DNA of 64,000 nucleotides from Anthostomella pinea. Taxonomy: Eukaryota > Ascomycota > Sordariomycetes > Xylariales > Xylariaceae. Both the position numbers and the translations under genes were made by a program. Each line of letters begins with the position of its first letter. The stretch's first letter is position 1. Below, piece after piece: positions 45,978 to 58,049 of this stretch. The notes beneath the pieces are model-generated. The model worked only from the letters and a program-made list of their open reading frames with translations, searched no databases and was not told where the DNA came from. The stretch covers positions 124,001 through 188,000 of the forward strand of contig CAUWAG010000004.1 of the NCBI GenBank assembly GCA_963556695.1. Direction: 5' to 3'.

Positions 45978-47872
45978 ACTAGGATCCATGAACTCCCCCG
46001 GCTGGGTGTATCCCCTGGCCGGGTAGATGCCTTTACACAAAGCTTGATCAACATGATCCAAGGCTGTATCAGGACAGTGGGCAAGAAGCCCCGTCAATCT
46101 AGGCCCACTGCTTGGTGGAATGATGACTGCAAAGCAGCTATTCAGACATATAGGGCCCTTTCTAAACAGACTACAAGCCAAGAAGGGCGGAATTCAGCCC
46201 GACGGGAATTTCGCCGCATAGTTCGGAAAGCTGGGAGAGAGTACTGGCAGACTCTAATTGATTCAGCAACTGAGCCAAAGGACCTATACAGAATCGTCTC
46301 TTGGCACAAGCTATCAGAAGGATTGCGTTCCCCTCTAATCATTATAGGAGACAAAATATTCGAGTCACAAGAAAGCAAGGCAAATACATTACACTCAGCC
46401 ATGCTTGAACGAAGTACCTCAGACAACGATATCATCGACCCCTGGTCCGCTCAGATCACACAACCCAAGCCATACATCCCCCTTGAATACCATGTCGGAC
46501 TGGAAGAGGCTGAAGGGTGCACTTTAGGGACCAAGAGCAACTCCCCGGGAATAGACACCCTCACAGTACGGATTCTGAAAGCTTGCTGGCCATTCATTAG
46601 GGAACATATCAAAGCCCTTTTCCAGACCTGTCTACAGATTGGACACCACCCTAAACCATTCAAAGTAGCTGAGGTGGTGATGATCCCAAAACCAGGAAAG
46701 AAAGACTATTCCAATCCCAAGGCCTACAGACCAATATCGCTATTGTCGTGTCTTGGCAAAGGCCTAGAACGACTCATCGCGAAAAGAATTACCTGGTTTA
46801 TTGTCAAACTTGGAATTCTAGCTCCACAACATTTTGGAGCTCTACCAAAGCGCTCTGCCACTGACCTGGTAGCTGCACTCATACACGATATTGAGCAGGC
46901 CCTTGACCAAGGCCTCGTTGCAACGGTAGTCACGTCAGATGTGAAAGGGGCCTTTGATGCTGCCCTAATGGGACGGCTGGTGGTTCGCATAAGAGAACAG
47001 GGCTGGCCAGGCTTTCTCATAAGATGGGTCTAGTCATTCATGTCCGAGCGGTCCGCAAGGGTTCGGTTTGAAGGTATTATGACCGATATTAAAGCTCTCA
47101 CTTGTGGGCTACCACAAGGCTTACCAGCCTCTCCAATCCTTTACATGCTGTATACAGAGCCAATCTGTGCCCGACTTGGTATGAAAAAGAGACGCTTTGG
47201 ATATACAGATGACCTAGCGACTCTCTGCATTAGAAAGAACCTTAAGGAAACAGCTACAGAGGCTTCTGAAAATCTTTACTTACTCAGTCAATGAGGACAT
47301 AATAACGCTATTAAATTTGATCCTGACAAAACTGAGATCATGCATTTCTTAAGGAAAAAGAACTCAGACAACCTTCCAGTCCGCCACAGGACAATGAACA
47401 AAATAACAAAGCACTCCATGCGATGGCTGGGTGTCTTCCTGGATAGAAAACTAAACTTAAAAATCACGTTTCCTACTGGGCCAAGAAAGCTAATAAGGTA
47501 ACAAATCACCTTCGAAGACTATGCAACATAGTCAAAGGACTTCTAGTAAAGTCAACCAAGAGGGCTGTGAAAGCTTGTGTTATTCTTATTCTTACACACA
47601 GCCTGGAGGCCTGGTACCCAGGAATCGAGAAGGTCGGGAGCTTAGGTGGGACATCAGCATGTCGCATTAAGGGGCTTCTTGAAACAATAGATGCTGTACT
47701 ACGAACAGCGATCAAGGCTATCTTGCCAGTCTGGAAAACATACCCTGGACATATCCTACACTTTGAATCACAGATTCCCCCAGCAAGAGTTCTTGCAGAG
47801 TCAATAAGACGACGTCACGGCCTCCGACTAGGACGAATAGACCAGAGACACCCTCTTGTTGGCAGGCTCTAA
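45978..47872 (+). pseudogene. LINE ORF2 reverse transcriptase remnant
   Basis: The largest intact piece is 46044-47033 (329 codons). RT motifs are in order: EVVMIPKPGKKDYSNPKAYR with PISLLSCLGKGLERLIA, the SDVKGAFDA catalytic Asp motif, GLPQGLPASPILYMLY, and FGYTDDLA carrying the YxDD-type active site (47202-47213). The frame is broken by TAG 47031-47033 and TGA 47292-47294 and by a 1-nt loss near 47465. After that the thumb/connection region continues (RWLGVFLDRKL; TKRAVKACVILILTHSLEAW) to 47872. Nearly all polymerase residues survive, so this copy decayed relatively recently. Confidence 0.88.
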
Positions 47873-48039
47873 ATATAAGCTTGCAAGAATCCAACAAGGC
47901 TACAAAGGAGCTTCCAGTTAGTCTCTGACTTTCAGAGACCAATACTTACCAAGCCATTATGGAAGAAGCCCCCAATCCGTAAAGATAAAGACAAAGAAAT
48001 AAAGCTCTTCAAGCAATGGCTATAAGAGAGAAACGTAAA

Positions 48040-48870
48040 TACTGACCTTGTCATCTATTTAGATAGATCATAGTTGGACGACCAAGGCACAACCCGCACT
48101 AGATGAGGTTATACCATCAGGAAAGGCGGCACTACACAAGAAGTATACCAGGGAAAGGGCAGACTTCTCTAAGCAGAAGTAATAGATACTGAAGTCCATA
48201 GTGCTCTCCAAGGTCTTGTAGTAGTCAGGGCAATTGGACACAGAAAACAGCTATATGTCTGCCTGGACAACACGTCAATGGTAGATGGGCTCAATGGGAC
48301 TCCACCCGAGACATCACAGAATATTTTTCTATGATTTTAAGAACTTACCACAGCACACACTCCTGGAGTGACCATCAAGTGGATTCCTGGACACAGAGAT
48401 ATTAATAGCAACGAAGCTGCCGACACACTAGCAAAAGAGGGTGCCATGCTGGAAACAGACATAACAAACCTTCCTATAATCTCTTAGGTCAAGAGAGATC
48501 TCAAAAAAAAGGGCAAAAAAGAGTTCAACCAATGGTAAAAAGACCAATCAGAACCTAGATATCAAGAAATATACTCACATACAGCAACTAAAAGAGACCT
48601 TATATCTTTTAAAAGGAGTACTTTACACAGACTTCTAGCGGCCAGATCTGGACATGGCGACATTGCCAGATACCATGAACGCTTTGGGCATACAGACTCG
48701 AATGATCACTGCAATTGTGGTGAAAAGAAAACATCACAACACATTTTCTTTTGTAAGAGGCTGGGGAAAAACTGGCTGCTGTCTAGGTACTCGCTTAGGA
48801 CAGCTTGTTTACAATACTTAGGAGAGAGGAGCACAGAATGGGCAAAATTCGTAGAAAAGAGCAAGTTCTT
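48040..48870 (+). pseudogene. LINE ORF2 RNase H and C-terminal finger remnant
   Basis: RNase H-like block with the terminal motif IKWIPGHRDINSNEAADTLA (about 48373-48432), preceded by a degraded D...E...D region. It is followed by a C-terminal zinc-finger-like sequence (HCNCGEKKTSQHIFFC, about 48708-48755), which is common in Tad-type elements. Several stops interrupt it. Confidence 0.75.
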
Positions 48871-49098
48871 TTCAACAATCTGCCCCTGATAGATAGCTTT
48901 TCTTGAAGGACCAGATGGATGACCCCAAGGTCATACCGCCGCAACAACGGGGATGGGCCCGTGAGCGGGACTGACTGTACTTATTATCTTGAGACCTCTA
49001 TAACCCTGCGATACAGAGGCTCTGGGAGGCGTGGTTTGCACTACTGAGGAGCTACCCCCCACGTTAAATACAAAACAAACAAACAAACAAACAAACAA

Positions 49099-49109
49099 GC
49101 TCACTACGA
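49099..49109. repeat. right target-site duplication of the LINE
   Basis: GCTCACTACGA, matching 43296-43306, directly after the CAAA tail. Confidence 0.75.
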
Positions 49110-49111
49110 GG

Positions 49112-49930
49112 GAGGGCCCGACTATCCATGTTTTGCAGTCTTCTTATAGGGGGGTGGTTATAGTTTTAATGCAAGGAGATGCCTGCATTCTTATTCTATG
49201 GGAATGTTTTTGGCAACTAATAATTTAGCTTGAGCTAATTAATATATCGTAATAAGACCGATAGGTTGGTAATATCTTTTTTCTTTTACTTTTTTGCCCT
49301 TTTTAGCTATATTATTATGTTTTAGAATAATCTCGAAATAAATGCGATATATTATATTAGGCTTAAAGCAGTTAACGCGTTAACTTAATACCACGATTTA
49401 TAATGCTAAATATATTACGAGCGTTTTTAAGCTGTTTTAATATAAAGGCTACATACCTCGTAAATCGCTAATTAACTAATACTATTAGTAAACTTTAACT
49501 TGCTTTAAACTTAATTAATATAAAAGAAGGCCCGACTATTTATATTTTATAGTCTTATTATAAAGGGGTGGTTATAATTTCGATATAATTCCGATATAAT
49601 TTCGATATAATTTCGATATTTATAATTTAATTTTATAAAAATTTCCTTAAAGACTAACAACTCAGCCTGAGCCAACCAGTTTATCGCAATAAGACCGACG
49701 GGTTGGTAATGTAAAAAAAAATTCCTCATGTCGTTTTTTGTTATGCTGTTACGTTTTGAAATAATCTCGAAATAAAGGCGACATATCCTGTTGGGCTTAG
49801 TGCAGTCAGCGCGCTGGCCCAACACCACGATTCATGATGCCAAATGCATCACGGGCGTCTCTGGGCTGTCCCAATATGAGGGCCACACACCTCGCATAGC
49901 TAGCCTGAGTCCCAACATTACATGTGATAC
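49112..49930. repeat. pair of AT-rich direct repeats with RIP-like divergence
   Basis: Two copies of a ~400-bp unit in the same orientation, period about 412 bp: copy A about 49112-49520 and copy B about 49525-49930. Anchors shared by both are GGCCCGACTAT, GGGGTGGTTATA, AATAAGACCGA(T/C)(A/G)GGTTGGTAAT and AATAATCTCGAAATAAA. In the right half copy A has T where B has C, and A where B has G (e.g. TTAATACCACGATTTATAAT versus CCAACACCACGATTCATGAT). In the left half B is the more AT-rich copy. Copy B also carries a short tandem array of ATAATT(T/C)CGAT units at about 49575-49620. No coding capacity. The pattern fits repeat-induced point mutation. Confidence 0.8.
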
Positions 49931-50301
49931 ATGTCGGTTCAAAGAGCTTTACCTTTCATGTTGGAAGCAAAGGGGGCTCGTGACGGAAGGAAGTAGTCAG
50001 TAGTCACATATCTGCTGCCAACGATGTTATGTTGTTGTTGAACGACGATCTGGTTGAACCGCATGGGGCACAACAGTCAACATCAGAGTCTCAACCGAAA
50101 CTACTAGAGTCCAACATGTGTGTTGCTTGTGTAGTCTCCCCTTTTGTCCACCTACTCGCACCACGTCTATAAGAACAGGACGCACCTCGACCTCAAAATA
50201 GCCCATTCATCAACACCTACTGGCGCCAAACCTCCACTCACACTTTACATCTCGTCTGCTCTGTCGTTCCACTCCAAGCTCACTTTGCAGTACTGTCAAC
50301 T
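49931..50301. other. intergenic upstream of the Cys/His-repeat gene
   Basis: Probable promoter and leader of the gene starting at 50302; C/T-rich just before the start. No other feature. Confidence 0.5.
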
Positions 50302-50754
50302 ATGCACAAAGAATGCGTCCGTATAGGATGCCACTGGGAGGCAGCCCGAGGGTCTTTCTATTGCAACACACACAAATGCGCCGATCCAAGATGCCCCGAA
50401 AAGCCAGCCCAAGGGTCTATCTATTGCAAGCCACACCAATGCGCCGGTCGAGGATGCAGCCACCAGCCACTCCGAGGGTTTAACTATTGCACGACACACA
50501 AATGTGCCGGTAAAGGATGCAACAGCCAGGCAGACAAAGGGTTTAACTATTGCTATACACACAATTCCCCCTTGCGACCAAAGTGCCAGGAACCCACATG
50601 CACCAGGCGCACAAACCCAGGGTTTATCTATTGCACTACACACACTTCCTCGCAAAACAACAACCCACTCGATCCCTATAGCTCGACGGATGACAGTCAC
50701 CCCAACTCTTACTACCCCGACACAACATTTCAACAAGGTGGCCCTGCATATTAA
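50302..50754 (+). CDS. small protein of five tandem C-x4-C-x10-C-x2-H units
   Basis: Intronless, 150 aa, no signal peptide or membrane segment. Five repeats have identical metal-ligand-like spacing: C5-C10-C21-H24, C26-C31-C42-H45, C47-C52-C63-H66, C68-C73-C84-H87 and C95-C100-C111-H114. The period is 21 residues, with one 27-residue step before the last unit. Each unit ends G-(S/F)-(F/I/N)-Y-C-x2-H, for example GFNYCTTHKC. The regularity suggests a string of small CCCH zinc-binding modules. The tail (116-150) is Asn/Ser/Pro-rich and disordered. I recognise no named family; short Cys/His repeats of plant and oomycete proteins are only loosely similar. It lies right beside the repeat island, so it may be lineage-specific. 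Function is unknown. Confidence 0.72.
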   Translation: MHKECVRIGCHWEAARGSFYCNTHKCADPRCPEKPAQGSIYCKPHQCAGRGCSHQPLRGFNYCTTHKCAGKGCNSQADKGFNYCYTHNSPLRPKCQEPTCTRRTNPGFIYCTTHTSSQNNNPLDPYSSTDDSHPNSYYPDTTFQQGGPAY

Positions 50755-51392
50755 GCACAGCACCATAGATTCGACTCTCGAAGACTGGCAAGAACCTACG
50801 AAGGCATGCGACCGGGTCGGTGGCGCAAGTGGTGAAAGGCTGGTGAGGGCAGTGGCTAGAAGGGGTTGGAGGAAGTACGCAGAAGCAGGCAATATCGTGG
50901 CTGCCAATGGTGGGTATCACGCGGGCCAACACTTTTCCTTTTAATCGGGTTCTATGGCGTTTTGATTTTTTGGGGTTTTTAACTTTTTCATCATGCATGG
51001 GTAACGTACGTACTCATGGAAGGTCGCTCCTTTATTAGTTATCTTTTGGTCTTTCCTTTCCTTAATCAACATGCCTTTTCCTGGGTTCCCATGATACTAC
51101 AATGCCCATTGCCAAGTGAGGAGCTTACTTCTTCAACTTCATCAGGCAATCAAACCCCTTGCTAATTGGTGGATCTGTCTCGTATGATCTACTGTTGGAA
51201 TGACCAACCTACATAGAAAGGGGGCCCATATTCGGAATATACGACCCTATTGAAGCATTCGTTGTGTGCGTAGGTAGTTAAGCGGGGTTTGCATCTAACG
51301 TGCAAGCTGGCCCCTCGACCTGCATTCTAGCCCATCTCTGTTCGATCCCTCCACAAGATCCTTACAAACAATCGTCAGACGCGCATCCCATC
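50755..51392. other. intergenic
   Basis: No gene or repeat recognised between the Cys/His-repeat gene and the phosphatase gene. Confidence 0.5.
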
Positions 51393-52055
51393 ATGTCGGG
51401 CGACAAGGTCTCGGTTCTTTTCGTCTGCCTAGGCAACATATGCCGGTCGACCATGGCAGAAGGTGTCTTCCGCTCGATCGTGAAAGACAAGACCTCGCCC
51501 TATTACGATCTCATCGGCAAGGTTGATTCTTGCGGAACAGGTACGAGCAGCAGCGTCGGGAGATTGTCTACCCTCACCCAATGTGTGCGCGCGCGACGGG
51601 CAGTGCTAATCGCAGTCTCTGCAGGAGGGTACCACACTGGCGACGAGCCGGACTCGCGAACCTTGTCGACACTTGCCGACAAGGGCATCACGAATTACAA
51701 GCACGCTGCACGACGGGTCGGTTCCCGTCTTCCACACATAGCCCGGCCTGGATAACGGTGACAACTGACCGCCGCAAAGCTTCGAGACAGCGATTTCAAG
51801 GAATTCGACTACATATTTGCGATGGACGAGAGCAACCTGAGCGATCTGGGACGGTGGCAGAGCAGGAAGAATGCGAACGGAGACGCAAAGGTCATGCTGT
51901 TCGGCGAGTTCTCCGGCTCTGGGCGCAAAGAGGTTGTCCAGGACCCATACTACGCCGGTCGCGACGCCTTCGAGAAGACATTCCAGCAGTGCAAGAGGTT
52001 CTCGGAGAACTTCCTGGCGGCGACATTCCCGGACGTCCCCAAGCCGGCATCATGA
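51393..52055 (+). CDS. LTP1: low-molecular-weight protein tyrosine phosphatase
   Basis: Cytosolic LMW-PTP (171 aa; the family is usually ~155-170) that hydrolyses phosphotyrosine via a cysteinyl-phosphate intermediate. Exons are 51393-51540, 51625-51716 and 51780-52055. The introns are 51541-51624 (GTACGA...GCAG) and 51717-51779 (GTCGGT...AAAG). The P-loop near the N-terminus is VCLGNICRST with nucleophile Cys12 and Arg18 (C-x5-R). The general-acid Asp is Asp135 in QDPYYAG. EFDYIFAMDESNL is the usual middle motif. It is homologous to yeast Ltp1 and fission-yeast Stp1. All key residues are present, so it should be active. The third exon's acceptor (CAAAG) is weaker than the others but gives the expected HAARRLRDSDF join. 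Confidence 0.93.
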
Positions 52056-53672
52056 ACCGTCACGTCGCGATTGATACCCGCCACCTTCTGCAAGACATAT
52101 GATAGACTGATAGATTTCAAGACGATGGGCTGCCTTCAAAGTAGATGTCCTCCCAGACGAGTGTCTGCTGAGGTTTGTGGGTGTTGCCGTGATGGCTGCG
52201 ACCCTCCATCGTGCCCCAAGGTCCACGGAGGCCGGTGTTGGTGACAACGATCGAGTGATCGATTTGCTAGCGCCTCTATTGTCTGCCTGCTCGTCTGACC
52301 CTTGCAAGCAACCGAGGCCATTCCAAGCCGTGGTGTATAGATATTGGAGGGATGGCCGGCCATCCAATGCTAGCTGCCGACGAAAATCGTCCCAGCGGTA
52401 CTCAAGACAGATTTAGACACAGTTGCGTGGTATCATGGGCTGCATGGCCGCAAGTGAACAAAGTGCTCAGCCGAGGTGGCATTGGGAGAGATATTTTAAG
52501 GGCCACGATGTCCTGCGCGTGTAGCATTAATTGAGGTGGTATTCGCAGCCTCAACTCAGCCACGATGATGTCGGAGCCATTCCTGCCAGCCTGACAGCCT
52601 GACAGCCTGAGTCCCCCTTCCGCTCCGTCGGGACTTCAAGCTTCCATCCTTGCATTGGGGGCACATGGGTGGCATGTGTAAGCTCCCGTCGCTTCGCCTC
52701 CTCTCCGCCAAGTTCTAGTAAGCAAGCGAGAACTCTCCCATCAATCCCAAGCATCGCAACACAAACGCCGTTGCTCGTCGGTAATGTCCAAGTGCGAGTA
52801 GTACAGGTAAGAAGACTCGCGCGGTTATCTGGATGCGCCAGCCCAATCAGCGGAGAGAGTATATCCCTAGCCGGCCCAACTTTCTGATGGCATTCCCGTC
52901 ACAGCGGCAGAGCGGCTACGACTGATGAATTGAGCAATGAGAACCCGAAACAGTTTATACATGTGGATCTCAAGCCTCGCGATCGGGCCAACCGCCAGTG
53001 GTCAGTGGTGGAAGGGTGACGTTGCGGGGAACAATGCCTGACAAAACGCCGAGGACCCTGGGCAGTGGGCAGTCTCGCAGAGCCCCTCTCCTCTCCTCTC
53101 CTCTTCGGCCGCCCCTCTGCCCCTAGGTATTTGCCTGGGAATCGAGTGGAGGTTAGGCAGAGAACAGCTGTCGGTCTTGACCTGGGATGACCGCTGTCTT
53201 GGGCCGGGTTGCCTGTCTGTGTCACGCAGCGCATAAGGTAACATGATCAGGCTTGATTGATGAGTCTTGACGGGTGGCAGAGACATCGGGACATTTCCCG
53301 TTCCCAAAAGAGGCTGCCTGCTCCTGCCAACATCCTACGTGACACTATTATTATAGAGGCCCCCCTCCCTTCCCCCCCTTCCCCCCTGGGCCCCTGGAAG
53401 CTATTCTTGCAGCGTCATCAAGACACCTAGGTTACTACAGTGCATCCATACGATACGAACACAGCCTGCTTTTCTGGGCTCTGGGCTCTGGGCTTACCTT
53501 ACAGTATTATCTATCTATCATCCTACAAATATCATCCACCCGAGTCTGCCCATCCACTGCCTCTGTCCAGCTTCTGAGTTCTGCTGTTATCTTTCATCTT
53601 TATTCCTGCGTGAGCCCGAACATCCTTTGACATAGAGCTAGGGCGTCTGTTTGCAATAGCATCAAATCAGTC
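52056..53672. other. intergenic with a short tandem repeat
   Basis: No gene recognised. It contains three CAGCCTGA units at 52587-52610 and C/T-rich sequence near 53360-53400 that probably belongs to the promoter of the MAP kinase gene. Confidence 0.5.
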
Positions 53673-53913
53673 TTGCTTGTTTGGTGCTTTCATTGTTTGT
53701 ATTTGTGTCTTGTCAACCTCGAGTGTCTGTGTCCCCGTTTGGCACTTCGCAATCGCACTCGAAGCCAGCCGCATCGACCGGAACCTCGAGTCGAATCGCA
53801 TCGCATTGCATCGCATCGTATCGCATCGCATCGCATCGCAACCCGAAAACGTACTCGAAGCGCGATACACCACGTACAACTCGACCTCCATATCCATATC
53901 CACCCTATACACA
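53673..53913 (+). promoter_or_regulatory. 5' leader of the MAP kinase gene with TCGCA pentamer array
   Basis: Immediately upstream of the start codon. A run of (A)TCGCA/TTGCA pentamers lies at about 53795-53840, similar to the array in the leader of the Q-rich gene (25817-25846). Several short upstream open frames occur. Confidence 0.45.
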
Positions 53914-55466
<1,553 letters not shown>

Positions 55467-57035
55467 AATCAACTCAAGGCAGGGTGGCGCTGGAAGAGGG
55501 TCAGTTTGCCAACGGAACGAACAAAAGTCGAGGCGTACTCCAGGAGGAGTGCAGTAGAGCTCTGAGTGTACTACAGGGGGAAGACCTGCCGGTGTTGGAC
55601 CACTGGGGAGGGTTGGCATGCGTATGCAGTACAGTGTACGCCGGGCGGTTGGTCTATTTTGGGAACAGCGAACGGCGAGATGGTGGGCCGGTGAGATTGG
55701 GTCTTCACGGTGGTTTTCCATTCGAAGTGGGTTTTCCTTGCCTAGGAGGGAGAAAAGAGACGACCGGACTGGATAATGACGAATCTTGGGAACAAAGTCA
55801 CTCCCCTTGACGGCGAGGATTGAAGAAAAACAGACGAGCAATAATACCAGATCCTTGATTTCATGACCACAGACTGACGGACGTCCTTGAACGTGGCTCT
55901 CGCATTCGGCTCTGTCTGTCCCTCCTTTCGTGACTCGACAGTTCGGCGACGGTGCCCTTGCTGCGCCAGCAACTCGCTTTCCCGTAGCTATCTATATTGG
56001 TGCTGCAGCCTGTCCTTGGCGTGGATGCAAGGAACCGATGCTCCTAGTTCTCACTCTGCGTTATCGGGAAAGTTCTATGCTCACTGTTCCGTTGTTTACT
56101 GGGAGGTCGGCATCTATGGCCCTTGCTGACCGGCAAGAGTTCCAGTCCCCATTCATCGGAGGCGCCATCAGCAGGATCAAGCGAGCACATGCCATCGGCG
56201 ACGCCTGTGATGAGGTATGGCAAGCCGATATCAAATCAAGTTTGGCTCCTTGAAATTGCACATGGCAGGGCTTGGCCCCCCCTACCTTCAACAGACACAA
56301 CCCTGACCATGGCTACTGTTCCGTTGCCGCCCAGAGCAGGCCTAAACGTATTGCAATTTCGTGTTCTCAAGAGATGAGTCGATTGAACAGGTAGCGAAGC
56401 TGGAGTCCCAAAGTTGGTCAATAACCTCGAGGACGGCTCGTCTGATAAGTGGACGGGGGCTCTGAGTGGTCGTGTTAACCGCCGAGCTCTTCGCTGTTCG
56501 TTTTAGGGGTGTCTCACCAGCCTCGACATATTTGCCATGTACTCGGTTGCTTCCCATTTCAAGAAGAGACTCCCTGATTGATTGCCCGCGTTGGTTGGAG
56601 ACTGTAATGGGAGTAGCAAGCTCGCTGGGCACAAGAAGGCGATGCGTAAATAAGCAAGATCCCGCTTCAAGTTGAATGTCTTATCATTCCTATATACAGC
56701 GCTCCTCGTGCAGAATAGACGCAATATCGCTGCAGCACAAAGGGGGGTATATCCAACCCTGCTTATACACAGCCGAAGCTATCTACGGGAAAACCAAGTG
56801 AAGAACGAAAATAAAGAAGTACTGTAGGAAGAAAGAAACAGAAGCGCAGCCGTTTTGTCAGCCTAGCAATGCGTTAACAAAAGGCGATCCCATGGTACCC
56901 CGGGCAGCAGAAGTCTATGCCCAAACGCCGGCCGGATATCGTTTGTCCGATTAAGTCCACACCTTCATATAACAACCATCGCGGCTCGAGTCATCGTACA
57001 GAGACGAACGAGGGGAAGGAGGAGCGGCCACGCCC
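55467..57035. other. intergenic, convergent 3' ends
   Basis: Between the MAP kinase (+) and the DUF3455 gene (-). Only short frames in several registers; nothing recognised. Confidence 0.5.
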
Positions 57036-58049
57036 CTAGTAGAACCAGTATTGGGCGGCGTACGCCACGCTCTCGGTCTGGCCCGTCTCGGTGCAGGCGG
57101 AGGGTTGGCCGCCGGCCGTGACGACGCGGTAGACGAGGCTCAGGTTCTCGCTGCCGCCCTTGTCGCTGAGCGCGAGCCAGTCGACGGCGCCCGTGTCGGT
57201 CAGGCCGCGGTCCGAGTCGGCGGGCGCCGTGATGCCCAGGTCCTTCTTGCCCGAGAACAGCTGCACCTGCGCCGTGTCGCCCGACAGGTCGAAGGTCGGC
57301 ACGTTCGTGTCGCTGAAGAAGTGGTGGCCCAGGAAGGCGAGCGGCGCCGCCAGCCCGTCGACCGTCAGGCTCGCGGGCGCCGGGAACGGGTTCGCCACGT
57401 CGGCCGCGTCTGAGCTGGCGGCGTCGGCTAGGTTGAGCGGCAGGTCCGTCGTGCGCAGGACCTTGGGGGGCAGCGCCGTCCAGTCGGCGTCGGAGAGGGC
57501 GGCCGTGCCTGAGCCAGGGTACAGGCTTGTGACGTCCCACAGGACCGCCAGGGCCCCAAGCGAGGTTGCGTTGGCGCCGGGTGCTGTGCAGGTGTAGCTG
57601 GTAGCAAATTAGCGTCAGCGATTACTCCCTTTTGACGAGAAACAAAAAGTCGAAATGCGTGTCTCGGGAGCAAGGGCTCTTGACACAGGCTGGAAGAGGA
57701 CATTCGCCCCTGAGACACGGCCAGAAGGGGCAATAAGAGACTCGAAAATGTACATACTTCTGGATGCCGTGGCCGACGGCGATGTGCTTCAGCGTCGCGT
57801 CGCCAGGTGACGGTAGTGTAGTGGCGCCTATATCACATGTGTTAGTCAGTCTGGTCTGGTCCGACTTGGGCTTGCCGTTCTTGGTTACTCACCACCGGTG
57901 CTGGGCAGAGTGTAGGCGACGCTGACTGTAGAAGATGGCGCCGCGGGCTCAGTGGCCGTGCCGTTGTCAGCGCATAGTCGTCGTCTCAGCGGAGAGGCAG
58001 ACGTGACGGCCAGGGCCGAGAGCAAGATGAGAAGGCTTCGGGACTGCAT
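57036..58049 (-). CDS. secreted DUF3455-family protein
   Basis: Exons 58049-57893, 57827-57758 and 57597-57036 give 262 aa. The introns are 57892-57828 (GTGAGT...ATAG) and 57757-57598 (GTATGT, CTAAT region, CCAG). They join to the diagnostic GHGIQNYTC stretch. A signal peptide covers about 1-19 (SRSLLILLSALAVTSAS). DUF3455 hallmarks follow: GALAVLWDV, FLGHHFFSD, PTFDLSG, GAVDWLAL, VYRVVTAGG and a C-terminal AAQYWFY. Family members are abundant extracellular or cell-wall proteins of ascomycetes, sometimes annotated malate-dehydrogenase-like, with no proven reaction. Two or three cysteines could form a disulfide (C76-region, near the end). Role unknown. Confidence 0.88.

Larger units (their letters stand above)
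43307..49098 (+). mobile_element. near full-length Tad-like LINE retrotransposon, decayed
   Basis: A 5.8-kb non-LTR element on the plus strand. Order: 5' UTR, gag-like ORF1 with zinc knuckles, then ORF2 with an endonuclease, a reverse transcriptase, an RNase H and a terminal C-rich finger, then a 3' UTR (about 48890-49055) and a CAAA-repeat tail. This domain order, including RNase H, is that of the fungal Tad clade. Flanking GCTCACTACGA repeats give a target-site duplication. Many stops interrupt the frames, most explainable as C-to-T or G-to-A changes, and there are a few 1-nt frameshifts (e.g. near 47465). The copy is therefore inactive, but its 3' end is the likely template source for the nearby truncated copy and the tail shared with the SINE. 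Confidence 0.92.
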
